Notes: generated by a model from the letters alone, not told the origin. A stretch of DNA of 64,000 bases from Adlercreutzia faecimuris (GCF_022669055.1 NZ_JAJMLW010000002.1:496001-560000); one strand, 5' to 3'. Counted from the stretch's first letter, positions 16,447 to 25,931 are shown. Numbers and translations: made by a program.

Positions 16447-18390
16447 CTAGTCCTCGAGTTCGTCGATGCAGTCTACGAACTGGGAATTATACAGCTCCGC
16501 GTAGAAACCTCCAAGCTCCAGCAGCTCCTCGTGGGTGCCCTGCTCCACGATATCGCCATGGTCCATCACCAGGATGAGGTCGGCGGCGCGGATGGTGGAG
16601 AGCCTGTGCGCGATGACGAAGGAGGTGCGGCCGGCCATGAGGTTGTCCATGGCCCGCTGGATGCGCTCCTCGGTGCGCGTGTCCACCGAGCTCGTCGCCT
16701 CGTCCAGGATGAGCATGCGGTGGTCGGCCAGGAGCGCCCGGGCGATGGTGATGAGCTGGCGCTGGCCCTGGCTCACGTTGGAGGCGTCCTCGTTGATGAC
16801 GAAGTCGTAGCCGCCGGGCAGAGTCGCGATGAAGTGGTGGACGCACGCCCCGCGCGCGGCCGCCTCCACCTCCTCGTCGGTGGCGTCGAGCCGGCCGTAG
16901 CGGATGTTCTCGCGGATGGTGCCGCTGAACAGCCACGTGTCCTGGAGAACCATGCCGAACAGCGAGCGCACCACGTCGCGCGGGTAGTCGCGCACGTCAT
17001 GGGCGCCCAGGCGGATGGCGCCGCCCTGCACGTCGTAGAAGCGCATGAGGAGCTTCACGAGCGTCGTCTTGCCGGCGCCGGTGGGGCCGACGATGGCGAC
17101 GGTCTGGCCGGGCGCCACCCGGGCGGTGAAGTCGCGGATGACGGGCGCATCCGGGTCGTAGCCGAACCGCACGTGGTCGAAGGCCACCGACCCGTCGGCC
17201 TCGGGCGCGAGGGTGGACTGCTCGGCGGGCTCCTCCGGCTCGGCGAGGAACGCGAAGATGCGCTCGGCGGCCGCGGCCATCTGCTGGAGCACGTTGGACA
17301 CCTGGGCGAGCTGGGTGATGGGCTGCGTGAAGTTCTTCACGTACTGGATGAACGCCTGGATGTCGCCGACGGTGATGATCCCCGCGGCGGCGAAGAAGGC
17401 GCCGGAGACGGCCACGGCCACATAGCCCAGGTTGCCCACGAAGCTCATGATGGGCATCATCATCCCCGACAGGAACTGAGACTTCCAGCCCGACTCGTAG
17501 AGGCGCCGGTTGACGGCGTCGAAGTCGCGCACCGTGGCGTCCTCGCGCCCGAAGGCGCGCACCACCGCGTGGCCCGAGAACGTCTCCTCCACCTGGCCGT
17601 TGATGGCGCCGAGGGCCGCCTGCTGGGCGTAGAAGTAGCGCTGCGAGCGCTTGACCACCAGCATCACCAGCACCACCGACACCGGCACCATCACCAGCGC
17701 GATGAGGGTCATCACCCAGTTGATGGACAGCATCATCACCAGCACGCCCACCACGGTGACGGCCGAGGTGATGGCCTGGGTGACGCCCTGGTTGAGGCTC
17801 TGGCCCAGGGTGTCCACGTCGTTGGTGATGCGCGAGAGCACATCGCCGGTGGAGGTGCGGTCGAAGTAGCCGAAGGGCATGCGGTCGATCTTGGCGGCGA
17901 TGGCGCGACGCAGCTCGTAGCAGGTCTGCTGGGACACGTAGCTCATCACCCAGCCCTGGATGAGCGAGCAGGCCGCCGACAGCAGGTACAGGCCGAGCGT
18001 GGCCAGAAGGATGCGCCCAACCAGCCCGTAGTCGATGCCGCCGGTGCCGGCCACCTTGGCCACGATGCCCTCGAACAGCGCCGTCGTGGCCTCGGAGAGC
18101 ACCTTGGGCCCCACGATGCTGAACACCGTGGACCCGACGGCGAACACGAGGATGACCGCCAGGTGCGCCTTGAAGCGCCCCATGAACGAGAGCATCTTTC
18201 GCATGGTGCCCCTGAAGTCGCGGGGCTTCTCGCCGGGCATCATGCGCCCGCCCGGGCCGTGGCCGTGGCCCGGCCCGCGGCCGCGCCCGGGCCCGTGGGG
18301 CGCCCGCGCGGCGCCGGCGGCGGGGCCGATGGCAGCGGCGGCGCGCTCGCGCTCGGCCAGCTTGGCGGGATCGGCGCGTCTCAGGCTCAT
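16447..18390 (-). CDS. ABC exporter half-transporter (consensus ATPase subunit)
   Basis: The 647-aa protein joins six membrane helices (about residues 65-350) to a nucleotide-binding domain. The Gly/His/Pro/Arg-rich N-terminal ~55 residues are cytoplasmic. Walker A is GPTGAGKTTLVK, the signature NVSQGQRQL, Walker B MLILDEATSSVD and the switch His is in VIAHRLST, so the catalytic residues are intact. The start overlaps the stop of the partner gene (ATGA). With the partner it forms a heterodimeric multidrug-type exporter of the LmrCD/TM287-288 kind. Substrate is unknown; the MarR gene in the operon suggests a toxic compound. Confidence 0.93.
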   Translation of the reverse strand: MSLRRADPAKLAERERAAAAIGPAAGAARAPHGPGRGRGPGHGHGPGGRMMPGEKPRDFRGTMRKMLSFMGRFKAHLAVILVFAVGSTVFSIVGPKVLSEATTALFEGIVAKVAGTGGIDYGLVGRILLATLGLYLLSAACSLIQGWVMSYVSQQTCYELRRAIAAKIDRMPFGYFDRTSTGDVLSRITNDVDTLGQSLNQGVTQAITSAVTVVGVLVMMLSINWVMTLIALVMVPVSVVLVMLVVKRSQRYFYAQQAALGAINGQVEETFSGHAVVRAFGREDATVRDFDAVNRRLYESGWKSQFLSGMMMPIMSFVGNLGYVAVAVSGAFFAAAGIITVGDIQAFIQYVKNFTQPITQLAQVSNVLQQMAAAAERIFAFLAEPEEPAEQSTLAPEADGSVAFDHVRFGYDPDAPVIRDFTARVAPGQTVAIVGPTGAGKTTLVKLLMRFYDVQGGAIRLGAHDVRDYPRDVVRSLFGMVLQDTWLFSGTIRENIRYGRLDATDEEVEAAARGACVHHFIATLPGGYDFVINEDASNVSQGQRQLITIARALLADHRMLILDEATSSVDTRTEERIQRAMDNLMAGRTSFVIAHRLSTIRAADLILVMDHGDIVEQGTHEELLELGGFYAELYNSQFVDCIDELED

Positions 18391-20579
18391 GCCGCATCAC
18401 CTCCCGCCAGCTCCTCGGCGGAGAGCTGCGAGAGGGCGATCTCGCGGTACTCCCCGCAGCGCTCCATGAGCTCGTCGTGGGTGCCGAGCCCCGCCACGCG
18501 CCCCTCGTCGAGAACGACGATGGCGTCGGCGTGGCGGATGGTGGACACCCGCTGGGCGACGATGACCTGGGTGACGTCGCCCAGCGTGGCGGCCATGGCC
18601 TGGCGCAGGGCGGCGTCGGTCTGGTAGTCGAGGGCCGAGAACGAGTCGTCGAGCAGGTAGGCCCGCGCGTCGGCCGCCAGCGCCCGGGCGATGGCCAGGC
18701 GCTGGCGCTGGCCGCCCGAGACGTTGGAGCCGCCCTGGGCCACCTCGGCGTCCACGCCGTCCTCGCGCTCGTTGACGAAGCCGAGGGCCTGGGCGCAGGC
18801 GAGCGCCTGCTCCACCCGGGCCTCCCCCATGGCCTCGTCGGCGTAGGCGACGTTGGACTCGATGGTGCCGCTGAACAGGAACGCCTTCTGGGGCACGTAG
18901 CCCAGCTGGGCCCGCAGCACGGCCTGGGGCAGCTCGCGCACGTCCACGCCGTCGATGGTCACCGAGCCGCCCGTCACGTCGTAGAACCGCTCGATGAGCT
19001 TGACGATGGTGGACTTGCCCGATCCCGTCGAGCCGATGATGGCGAGGGTCTGGCCGGGGCGCGCCGTGAAGCTCACGGAGTCGAGCACGCGCTCGTCGGA
19101 GTCGTCGTAGGCGAAGGACACGTCGTGGAAGGCGATCTCGGCCCCGCGCGGGCCGCCGGAGGCGATGCGGGCCTCGGCGGCGGCCGCCAGGCGCGCCGCG
19201 GCCGCCTGTCCAACCGCGGGCTCGGGGTCGCGCACGGCCGGCTCGGCGGCGAGCACCTCGTTCACGCGCTCGGCGGCCACGTCGGCGCGCGGCAGCATGA
19301 TCGACACCATGCCCAGCATGAGGAAGCTCATGATGACGACCATGGCGTAGGTGATGAAGGCGATGAGGTCGCCGGTCTGGATGACGCCGGCGTCGACGTA
19401 GGCGCCGCCCACCCACACGATGGCCACCGAGGTGGCGTTCATGATGAGCATCATGGCCGGCATCATGAAGGTCATGACGCGGTTGGTGAACAGCTGGGTG
19501 CGCATGAGGCGCGTCGACGCCTCGTCGAAGCGAGCCTCCTCGTAGGGCTGGCGGTCGAAGGCGCGGATGACCGGCATGCCGGTGAGCATCTCGCGCGCCA
19601 CCAGGTTCACCCGGTCGATGAGCTGCTGCATCACGCGGAACTTGGGCATGGCCACCTTGAACACCACGGCGATGACGGCGAACACGCACGCGATGGCCAC
19701 GACGATGATCCAGCCCATCGACGCGTTGGTGGCCATCACCATGACGATGCCGCCCACCGCCAGGATGGGCGCGGAGAGCACCATGCGCAGGAGCATCACC
19801 GACACGTTCTGGATGAGCTGGATGTCGTTGGTGCCGCGGGTGATGAGCGAGGCGGCCGAGAACCGGCCGATGTCGCCCTCGGTGAACGACACCACGCGCG
19901 AGAACAGCGCCGAGCGCAGCTCGTAGCCGATGCGGGCGCCGGTGCGCGCGGCCACGAGCCCCACGCAGATGGACACGGCCATCCCGAGCGCCGCCAGGCC
20001 GAGCATGGCCGCGCCGGTGCGCAGCAGAAACGACATCTGCAGGGCGGCCAGGTCGTACCCGGCGTCCTCGTACTCGGCCCGCGCGGCGGCGAGCGCCTGC
20101 TGGCCGGTGAGGCCCTCCCCGTCGCCCAGCTGGGAGCGGGCGGCGTCGGCCAGGGCGAACACGCGCTGCTTGTCCAGCTCGCCGGCGCGGTAGGCGGCCA
20201 TCATCTGGTCGAGGGAGCCCACGGGCGCCTCGTCGGGCGCGTGGGCGGCGATGAGCGGCAGGGCCAGCACGCGCTCCAGCTCGGCGCGGTGGGCGCGCCC
20301 CTCGGCGTTGAGGGCCCAGGTGCCCCCGTCGGCACGGTCGTAGGAGGCGCGCAGGAGCGCCTCGTCATCGGCCGGGGCCAGCGCGCAGGCCAGCTCGAAG
20401 GTGCGGTCGGTCATCTCGTCGACGGCGACCGACTCCACGCCGGACTGCTGGATGCCCACGTCGACGATCTGGGAGGTGAGGCCGGGCAGCGCCAGGTCGG
20501 CGGCCGCCTGGACGACGAGGAGGGCGAAGACGATCGCCACGGCCGCCTTGTGGCGGCGGAAGTAGCCGATCAGATGCAC
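18387..20579 (-). CDS. ABC exporter half-transporter (degenerate ATPase subunit, large TM1-2 loop)
   Basis: The 730-aa protein starts at GTG 20577-20579 with GAGGAGG upstream, overlapping the marR stop. TM1 (KAAVAIVFALLVVQAAADLAL) is followed by an unusually long external loop of about 150 residues before TM2. In the nucleotide-binding domain Walker A (GSTGSGKST) and the signature (NVSGGQRQR) are intact. The catalytic Glu after Walker B is Asp (AYLLDDSFSALD) and the switch His is Gln (VIVAQRVSTI). This is the known degenerate-site pattern of heterodimeric exporters and pairs with the consensus subunit downstream. Confidence 0.93.
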   Translation of the reverse strand: MHLIGYFRRHKAAVAIVFALLVVQAAADLALPGLTSQIVDVGIQQSGVESVAVDEMTDRTFELACALAPADDEALLRASYDRADGGTWALNAEGRAHRAELERVLALPLIAAHAPDEAPVGSLDQMMAAYRAGELDKQRVFALADAARSQLGDGEGLTGQQALAAARAEYEDAGYDLAALQMSFLLRTGAAMLGLAALGMAVSICVGLVAARTGARIGYELRSALFSRVVSFTEGDIGRFSAASLITRGTNDIQLIQNVSVMLLRMVLSAPILAVGGIVMVMATNASMGWIIVVAIACVFAVIAVVFKVAMPKFRVMQQLIDRVNLVAREMLTGMPVIRAFDRQPYEEARFDEASTRLMRTQLFTNRVMTFMMPAMMLIMNATSVAIVWVGGAYVDAGVIQTGDLIAFITYAMVVIMSFLMLGMVSIMLPRADVAAERVNEVLAAEPAVRDPEPAVGQAAAARLAAAAEARIASGGPRGAEIAFHDVSFAYDDSDERVLDSVSFTARPGQTLAIIGSTGSGKSTIVKLIERFYDVTGGSVTIDGVDVRELPQAVLRAQLGYVPQKAFLFSGTIESNVAYADEAMGEARVEQALACAQALGFVNEREDGVDAEVAQGGSNVSGGQRQRLAIARALAADARAYLLDDSFSALDYQTDAALRQAMAATLGDVTQVIVAQRVSTIRHADAIVVLDEGRVAGLGTHDELMERCGEYREIALSQLSAEELAGGDAA

Positions 20580-21124
20580 GGGGCGCCCTCCTCGGGGGCG
20601 GGGCCGGCCTCGGGCGCGGGGCCGGCGGCGGGCGCGCCGCAGGGGCGGGCCGCGTCGGGCGCGCCGGGCGCGGACGCCGCCTCGGCCAGGCGGAACTCGA
20701 CCACCTTGGCCACGCCGTCCATCATCTGGGAGAAGAGCTCGGGGCCCACGTAGTCCACGAGCTCGCGCATGCGCGCGGCGAAGGCGTCGTCGAGCGAGCG
20801 GGCCAGCGCGGCGCCGGCAGGGGTGAGCCGCAGCGACACCGCGCGGAAGTCGCCCTCCCCGCGCTCGCGCGTGACGAGCCCGCGTTCCTCGAGGGCCTTG
20901 ACGACCTGCGAGAACGCCGAGGGCGACACGGCCAGATGCGCGGCGAGCACCCCCGGCCGCGCGTCGTCGGCAGCCTCCCCCTCCAGCACGTAGACGAGGT
21001 GGAGGGCCCGGGCCTGGTTGGCGGTGAGCCCCTCGCAGGTGGGCATCCACGGGGGCCCGGCCCGGTGCAGCTTGCGCATGAGGTCGAGGAACTCGACCTT
21101 CATCGTCTCGATGGTCCTCTCCAT
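20570..21124 (-). CDS. MarR family transcriptional regulator
   Basis: The 184-aa winged-helix repressor has helix-turn-helix and wing in PGVLAAHLAVSPSAFSQVVKALEERGLVTRERGEGDFR, then LTPAGAALARSLDDAF and the dimerisation helix. The C-terminal ~35 residues are Ala/Pro/Gly-rich. It is the first gene of a four-gene operon with the two ABC exporter halves and a HAD phosphatase. A perfect palindrome 30 bp before its start is the probable operator, so ligand-relieved autorepression of the exporter operon is the natural model. Confidence 0.93.
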   Translation of the reverse strand: MERTIETMKVEFLDLMRKLHRAGPPWMPTCEGLTANQARALHLVYVLEGEAADDARPGVLAAHLAVSPSAFSQVVKALEERGLVTRERGEGDFRAVSLRLTPAGAALARSLDDAFAARMRELVDYVGPELFSQMMDGVAKVVEFRLAEAASAPGAPDAARPCGAPAAGPAPEAGPAPEEGAPCI

Positions 21125-21153
21125 GGGGTGGCGCTCCGTCCGTCTCGGGTTGC

Positions 21154-21174
21154 GACGCTAAATAGTTTAGCGTC
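21154..21174. promoter_or_regulatory. Palindromic operator before marR
   Basis: GACGCTAAA-TAG-TTTAGCGTC is a perfect 9-bp inverted repeat with a 3-bp centre, 30 bp upstream of the MarR start. Size and AT-rich centre fit a MarR dimer site overlapping the promoter. Confidence 0.7.
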
Positions 21175-21283
21175 TAAAGTACCCCAAGTCGCCGCCCGCG
21201 GCAACGCCCGCGCCCCGCCCGCCATCGAAACGGCACGCTCCGGCTCCGCGCCGCGCGGAGCCGGAGCGCGGAGCCGCGCCCGC

Positions 21284-23458
21284 CTAGATGCCGCGGGCCA
21301 CGCGGTAGGCCTCGCGGACGGCGGCCGCGGTGAAGCGCGGCCAGATGAGCTCGCTCTCCACCGGCTCGATCTTCGACGGCGGGTAGGGCGCGTCCACGAT
21401 GAGCGGGTTGCAGTCGCCCACGGCGTAGACCTCGGGCGCCACGCCGGCGAGCTCGTCGTAGAGCGCCAGGTTGGGCTCGAGCGGCAGCGCCGTCACCACG
21501 CTGTCGGCGCGGATGAGGCGCTCGCCCCCGTCCGCGTCGGCCACCACGACGCCCGCATCGGTGATCTCGCGCACCCGCGCGTTCGTGAGCATCTCCACGT
21601 CGTTGGCGACGAACCAGCGCAGCATGTTGGGCTTGGGCCCGCAGTCGAGCATGCCGGTGCCGAGCTCGGGCCCCTCCTCCACGATGACCACCTCGCGGCC
21701 GCGGCGCATGAGGAAGTGCGCCGTGCGCAGCCCGTGCATGCTGCCGCCCAGGATGACCACCCGCCTGCCCACCGGCAGGTAGAGCTTCGAGAGCCTGCCG
21801 AGCCGCTCGACGTTGAACACCTTGAGCGCCGCCCGCAGCTGGCGGTGCAGCTCCTCGCCGGTCACCACGATCTTGCGGTCGATGCCGGGGATGTCCACGG
21901 CCGGCTCGGCGCCGCCCACGGCCACGATGACGGCGTCGGGGGCCAGCGACTCCACGAGCGCCCGGTCGGCGACGGTCTTGGTCATCACGCGCACGCCCAG
22001 CTTCTCCACCTGGCGCACCTGCCAGCGCGAGAACCCGAGGAAGTCCTCGTGGAAGTCGCAGATCATGCCCGCGAGCGGCAGCGTCCCGCCGAGCTGCCCC
22101 TCGCGCTCGACGATGGTGACGTCATGCCCGCGCAGGGCGGCCACGCGCGCGGCCTCGAGCCCGGCGGCGCCCGACCCGATCACCACCACGCGCTTGGACG
22201 CGTCGGCCGGCGGCACCTGGGCGTAGTCGGCGCCCTCCATGACGCCGCCGTTCACCATGCACCACGTGTTCACGTTGTGGGCCGACATGTCGTAGCAGGT
22301 GTTGCACCCCACGCAGGGTCGGATGTCGTCCCAGGCGCCCTCGGCCACCTTGCGGCAGTAGTCCGCGTCGGCGTGCGCCCGCCGGCAGATGCTGATGAAG
22401 TCGATCTTGCCCTCGGCGATGAGCTTGTCGCCGTTGAACGCGTCGGTGCGGCCCGATACGCTCACGGGGATGGACACCGCCGCCTTCACCGCGGCCGCCG
22501 CGCCCGACCAGGCCATCATCCCCTTCCCGAAGGAGTTGTCGATGCCCCACTCCGACAGATCCTCGTCCACGTAGCCGGGGTAGAGGTCCACGTCAGGCAG
22601 CTCGTGGGCCGTGCGCGGGATGCCGAGCTCGGGGATGCCCTCGTGGTACATCTCGTAGCGGCAGTGGATGGCGTCGGCGCCGCTCGCCTCGAAGAGCCGG
22701 GCCAGCTCCACGGTGTCGGCCACCGTGCGGCCGCCCTCCACGTTGTACTCGGCGCCCGACAGGTTGTCGATGATGGGGAAGTCCGCGCCGCAGCGCTCCT
22801 TGATCTTGCGGTTGATCTCGCAGACGATGCGGGCGCGGTTCTCGGCCGAGCCGCCGTACTCGTCGGTGCGGCGGTTCCACGCCGGCGACAGGAACGTGTT
22901 GAGGCCGTGGTTGTGCCCCGCGTTGATCTCCACGCCGTCGAACCCGGCGCGCTGGAGCAGCTCGGCGGCGTCGGCGAAGGCCGTGGTGATGACGTCGATC
23001 TGCTCGCGCGTGAGCGCGGTGGTGGGGTTGTAGTACGGGATGAGCCCGTCGAGGTCGTCCTGGGTGAGCGTCGAGGAGGCGTAGGAGGTCACGTGCGCCT
23101 GGTCGAGCTGGCGCGTCGGGTAGCCGCAGAGCAGCTGCCAGAAGGCGTGGGCGTCGTGCTTGTGGATGACCGCGGCGAGCGCCTGGAGCCCCTCGAAGGA
23201 GAAGTTGGACTGGATGGTGGTGAAGCCGCGCTCGCCCGTCTCGTCGAGCTTCACGATGCCGCCGCCGAGCGACACGAGCCCGAAGCCGCCGGCCGCGAGC
23301 GACTCGTAGAACGCGAGCCAGCGCGGGGAGATGGGCGCGTCGCCCTGGTCGTCCTTCGGGATGGACCCGTGCGACCCCATGTGGATCATGCGGTTCTTCA
23401 CCTTGAGCTTGCCGATGTAGCACGGCTCCAGGATCTTCTCGAGCCTCCGTCTCGCCAT
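21284..23458 (-). CDS. FAD/FMN/[4Fe-4S] old-yellow-enzyme-type oxidoreductase
   Basis: The 724-aa protein resembles 2,4-dienoyl-CoA reductase and bile-acid or enoate reductases of gut anaerobes. An N-terminal FMN TIM barrel (residues 1 to about 350, with GVEINAGHNHGLNTFLSP) is followed by Fe-S ligands in CVGCNTCYDM and a further Cys 11 residues on. An FAD domain (VVVIGSGAAGLEAARVAALR) and a nested NAD(P)H domain (RVVILGGSMHGLRTAHFL) come next. The ATG at 23456-23458 has GGGAGGG upstream. It reduces an activated C=C bond of unknown substrate in the cytoplasm. It is divergent from a LysR gene that probably regulates it. Confidence 0.93.
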   Translation of the reverse strand: MARRRLEKILEPCYIGKLKVKNRMIHMGSHGSIPKDDQGDAPISPRWLAFYESLAAGGFGLVSLGGGIVKLDETGERGFTTIQSNFSFEGLQALAAVIHKHDAHAFWQLLCGYPTRQLDQAHVTSYASSTLTQDDLDGLIPYYNPTTALTREQIDVITTAFADAAELLQRAGFDGVEINAGHNHGLNTFLSPAWNRRTDEYGGSAENRARIVCEINRKIKERCGADFPIIDNLSGAEYNVEGGRTVADTVELARLFEASGADAIHCRYEMYHEGIPELGIPRTAHELPDVDLYPGYVDEDLSEWGIDNSFGKGMMAWSGAAAAVKAAVSIPVSVSGRTDAFNGDKLIAEGKIDFISICRRAHADADYCRKVAEGAWDDIRPCVGCNTCYDMSAHNVNTWCMVNGGVMEGADYAQVPPADASKRVVVIGSGAAGLEAARVAALRGHDVTIVEREGQLGGTLPLAGMICDFHEDFLGFSRWQVRQVEKLGVRVMTKTVADRALVESLAPDAVIVAVGGAEPAVDIPGIDRKIVVTGEELHRQLRAALKVFNVERLGRLSKLYLPVGRRVVILGGSMHGLRTAHFLMRRGREVVIVEEGPELGTGMLDCGPKPNMLRWFVANDVEMLTNARVREITDAGVVVADADGGERLIRADSVVTALPLEPNLALYDELAGVAPEVYAVGDCNPLIVDAPYPPSKIEPVESELIWPRFTAAAVREAYRVARGI

Positions 23459-23599
23459 GATAGCCCTCCCCTTCTCGCGGGCCGCGTGACGGCCCATTCC
23501 CTCGTAGAATGCCCGGGCCCGCCGAGGCAGGCTCGGGGGCGCGCCCCTTGCGCGCCGTCCCACGACCTCATGGTAGAAGAGCGCCCCCGCCCAGGGAAA

Positions 23600-23628
23600 T
23601 TACCCTTTGCCCTCGGTGATGCTAGAAT
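23600..23628 (+). promoter_or_regulatory. Candidate promoter of the LysR gene
   Basis: TTACCC, a 17-bp spacer and TAGAAT lie 52 bp before the GTG start. The -10 is good and the -35 weak. Confidence 0.45.
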
Positions 23629-23679
23629 GGAATGACCGATTGGCCGAGCGCGCCTGGGCGGGCGCCGGAGGGAGGCCCC

Positions 23680-24582
23680 GTGAAGATAGAGCACCTGCGC
23701 GAGTTCACCACCTGCGCCCGCGAGGGCAACGTCACCGCGGCCGCGCGGCGGCTCTACCTGTCCCAGCCGGCGCTCAGCAAGCACCTGGCGGCGCTTGAGC
23801 GCGAGGTGGGGCTCACGCTGCTCGACCGCACCACCCATGCCGTCACGCCCACCGCGGCCGGGGCGGTGGCGCTCGAGCTGTTCGAGCGGGTGGTCGACGA
23901 CTACGACCGCGCCATGGCGGCGCTCGACCTGATGCGGGACGGCTACGACCGCCAGGTGCGGCTGGGGTTCCTGCTGCACTCCCTGGGAAACGAGCTGTAC
24001 CAGGCCACGCGCGCCATCGCCGCGTCCCAGCCCGGCTGCCGGGCGTCGGTGCGCTTCGGCGACGCCGACGAGCTGGTGGCGGGCCTGGCGGCCGGCACCT
24101 ACGACGCGTGCCTGCTCCTGGGGGTGGCCTACCCCTGCGAGGGGCTCGCCTTCCGGCCGGTGGGCCGCGTGCCGCTGCTGGCGCTGGTGGAGGAGGGCGA
24201 CCCGCTGTGCGAGCTGGGCGCCGTGGGCGGGGAGGCCCTGCGCGGGCGCGCCCTCGTCCTGCCGCGCGATGAGATGGGGTTCGCCACCACCGTGGAGGCC
24301 CTGCTCGCCGAGCGCCTGGGCGTGGCGGGCCCCGTCACCTGGGCGCCTCAGCGCAGCACCGAGCTGTTCGCCGTGCGCGAGTCCGGCGGCGTGGCCGTCA
24401 TCAGCGCCGTGTCGCGCAAGCGCCTGCCCGCGGGCGCCCGGACGCTCCCCTTCGCCGACGCGGGGCTCGCCCTCGACATCGGCTGGCTCCACCGCGTGCC
24501 CGCCGACGGCGCCGAGCGCGACGCCCTCACGGCATTCCTCGACGACGCCGCCCGCATCCTCGCCGACCACGGGGCGCTCTGA
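23680..24582 (+). CDS. LysR family transcriptional regulator
   Basis: The 300-aa protein has the N-terminal helix-turn-helix HLREFTTCAREGNVTAAARR followed by LYLSQPALSKHLAALE. The rest is a periplasmic-binding-like effector domain. The start is the GTG at 23680 (VKIEHLREF), with GGAGGGAGG just upstream; an earlier ATG lacks that site. It is divergent from the OYE-type oxidoreductase with 221 bp between starts, the classic arrangement for a LysR regulator and its target. Confidence 0.92.
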   Translation: MKIEHLREFTTCAREGNVTAAARRLYLSQPALSKHLAALEREVGLTLLDRTTHAVTPTAAGAVALELFERVVDDYDRAMAALDLMRDGYDRQVRLGFLLHSLGNELYQATRAIAASQPGCRASVRFGDADELVAGLAAGTYDACLLLGVAYPCEGLAFRPVGRVPLLALVEEGDPLCELGAVGGEALRGRALVLPRDEMGFATTVEALLAERLGVAGPVTWAPQRSTELFAVRESGGVAVISAVSRKRLPAGARTLPFADAGLALDIGWLHRVPADGAERDALTAFLDDAARILADHGAL

Positions 24583-24596
24583 CGCGCCCGCGGCTC

Positions 24597-24620
24597 CCGG
24601 CCTGTCACGTCGGAGGTCGC
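24597..24620 (+). repeat. 24-bp partial copy of tRNA-Asp (att-like)
   Basis: An exact 24-bp copy of the anticodon-arm region of the downstream tRNA-Asp gene (24851-24874) in the same orientation, 254 bp upstream. It starts 15 bp after the LysR stop. Integrative elements often recombine at the anticodon arm of tRNA genes and leave such partial duplicates. No integrase is present between the copies. Confidence 0.75.
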
Positions 24621-24775
24621 AGGGCGGACGCGCCACCGCATGCCGCAGGCGCCACCTCCCGCTCCCCTGCGCCGCGCCCTCGGCGCGTTCCGCCCTCCCC
24701 ACGCGGCGCCTGGCGCTCCCCACCCCTTCCCGCGCCGCGCCTTTAGGCGCGGCGAAAAATTTCCCAAAATAGTTC

Positions 24776-24804
24776 TTGCATCGTCTTGGGGTGGTGCGTA
24801 TACT
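24776..24804 (+). promoter_or_regulatory. tRNA-Asp promoter
   Basis: TTGCAT, a 17-bp spacer and TATACT, with the -10 ending 19 bp before the mature 5' end. Both hexamers are close to the housekeeping consensus. Confidence 0.75.
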
Positions 24805-24823
24805 ATACGAGCTGCGAAAGCAC

Positions 24824-24900
<77 letters not shown>

Positions 24901-24911
24901 TCGAACCCACT

Positions 24912-24937
24912 CGCCGCCCACGTCGGGCGGCGTTTTT
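24912..24937 (+). terminator. Intrinsic terminator after tRNA-Asp
   Basis: CGCCGCCC/GGGCGGCG hairpin followed by TTTTTCTTTT, 11 bp after the tRNA. Confidence 0.85.
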
Positions 24938-25416
24938 CTTTTCCGCGCGAAAGGGGGAGGACGCGCTGGGCACCCTCCCCCGTCAGCTCGCCGGCAGCCC
25001 CGCGGCCGCGACGCGCGTCACCCTCGCTGATACTCGTAATCGCAGGCCGAGACGACCGTGACCCGGCCGCCCTGGGCCTCGACGGCCATCTCGAGGACGT
25101 TCACCAGCATGAGCGCGCTGCCGGGCTTGCCCATGAAGCCGTCGAACCGCGTCCTCCTGATGTTCTCGCCCAGCATGAGCCCCACCCGCCTTCCGTCTCC
25201 GGCTCGTCTCACGGCCCCACCCTAGCGCCAACCGCCCGCCGCCTCAAGCAACGCGCGCTAACATCGCCCCCGACCAGGCGGAAGGGGGACGCACCGAGGC
25301 ACGGTGACCGCGTGGAGGGGGCGCCCCACGCGGCGTTTCCGGGCCGTCGCTTCCCTCCCCTCACGCGAAGTGCTAGGGTACGGGGGAACTGACAGGCGCG
25401 TGGCGAGGAGCAGGAC
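24938..25416. other. Mostly non-coding stretch with one weak small frame
   Basis: Between the tRNA-Asp terminator and the next gene I see no convincing gene. A 64-codon minus-strand frame at 25018-25212 starts at GTG without a good ribosome site; an internal ATG gives about 52 residues ending VSACDYEYQRG. Its composition is protein-like and it could be a fragment of a lost gene, but I cannot assign it. Confidence 0.35.
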
Positions 25417-25884
25417 ATGCCGAAGGTAGGGCCCAAGGGGCTTCTGGGAATAGCGGCGGCGGTGTGGATGGCCGCCGGGACGAGCATCGCGACGCTCGGG
25501 GTGCAGGCGCTCATGCAGGAGGGCGCGACGGCGCCCTGGTGGCTCACCGCCCTGCTCGTCGCCGGCGCGCTCGCCGTATTCGCGCTGTTCCACTCCCGGG
25601 TGTTCCAGCCCCTCGTGGCCAAGCACGTCGCGCGCATCCGCGCCTACGACGAGCCCCAGGGCGTCCACCGCTTCTTCGACGCCAAGGGCTACCTCATCAT
25701 GGCCGTCATGATGGGCGGCGGCATCTCGCTGCGCACCTTCGGGCTGGTGCCCCCGTGGTTCATCGCCTTCTTCTACACCGGCTTGGGCGTGGCGCTCGGC
25801 TTCGCCGGCATCACCTTCCTCGTCCACTGCCTCCACGGCGACGCGCGTCCCCTGAGCCCCCACCGCTCCCACTTCAGCGCCTAG
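25417..25884 (+). CDS. Small integral membrane protein, function unknown
   Basis: The 155-aa protein has about four hydrophobic helices (LLGIAAAVWMAAGTSIATLG, WWLTALLVAGALAVFALF, LIMAVMMGGGISLRTFGL, FIAFFYTGLGVALGFAGITF) with a basic loop RVFQPLVAKHVARIRAY. The ATG has GAGGAG upstream at good spacing and an intrinsic terminator follows, so it is a single-gene unit. I do not recognise the family. The palindrome E3 and nuclease gene A lie immediately downstream. Confidence 0.8.
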   Translation: MPKVGPKGLLGIAAAVWMAAGTSIATLGVQALMQEGATAPWWLTALLVAGALAVFALFHSRVFQPLVAKHVARIRAYDEPQGVHRFFDAKGYLIMAVMMGGGISLRTFGLVPPWFIAFFYTGLGVALGFAGITFLVHCLHGDARPLSPHRSHFSA

Positions 25885-25899
25885 GCGCCCCGAAGCGCC

Positions 25900-25931
25900 A
25901 GGGGCCGTCCCACCCGGGGCGGCCCCTTTTT
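25900..25931 (+). terminator. Intrinsic terminator
   Basis: AGGGGCCGTCC pairs with the GGGGCGGCCCCT region (one mismatch), followed by TTTTT, 16 bp after the membrane protein stop. Confidence 0.8.

Noticed and set aside
24733-24754. GC hairpin CGCCGCGCC/GGCGCGGCG as a terminator after the LysR gene
   Set aside because: On the plus strand it is followed by A residues, not T. On the minus strand no gene ends there.
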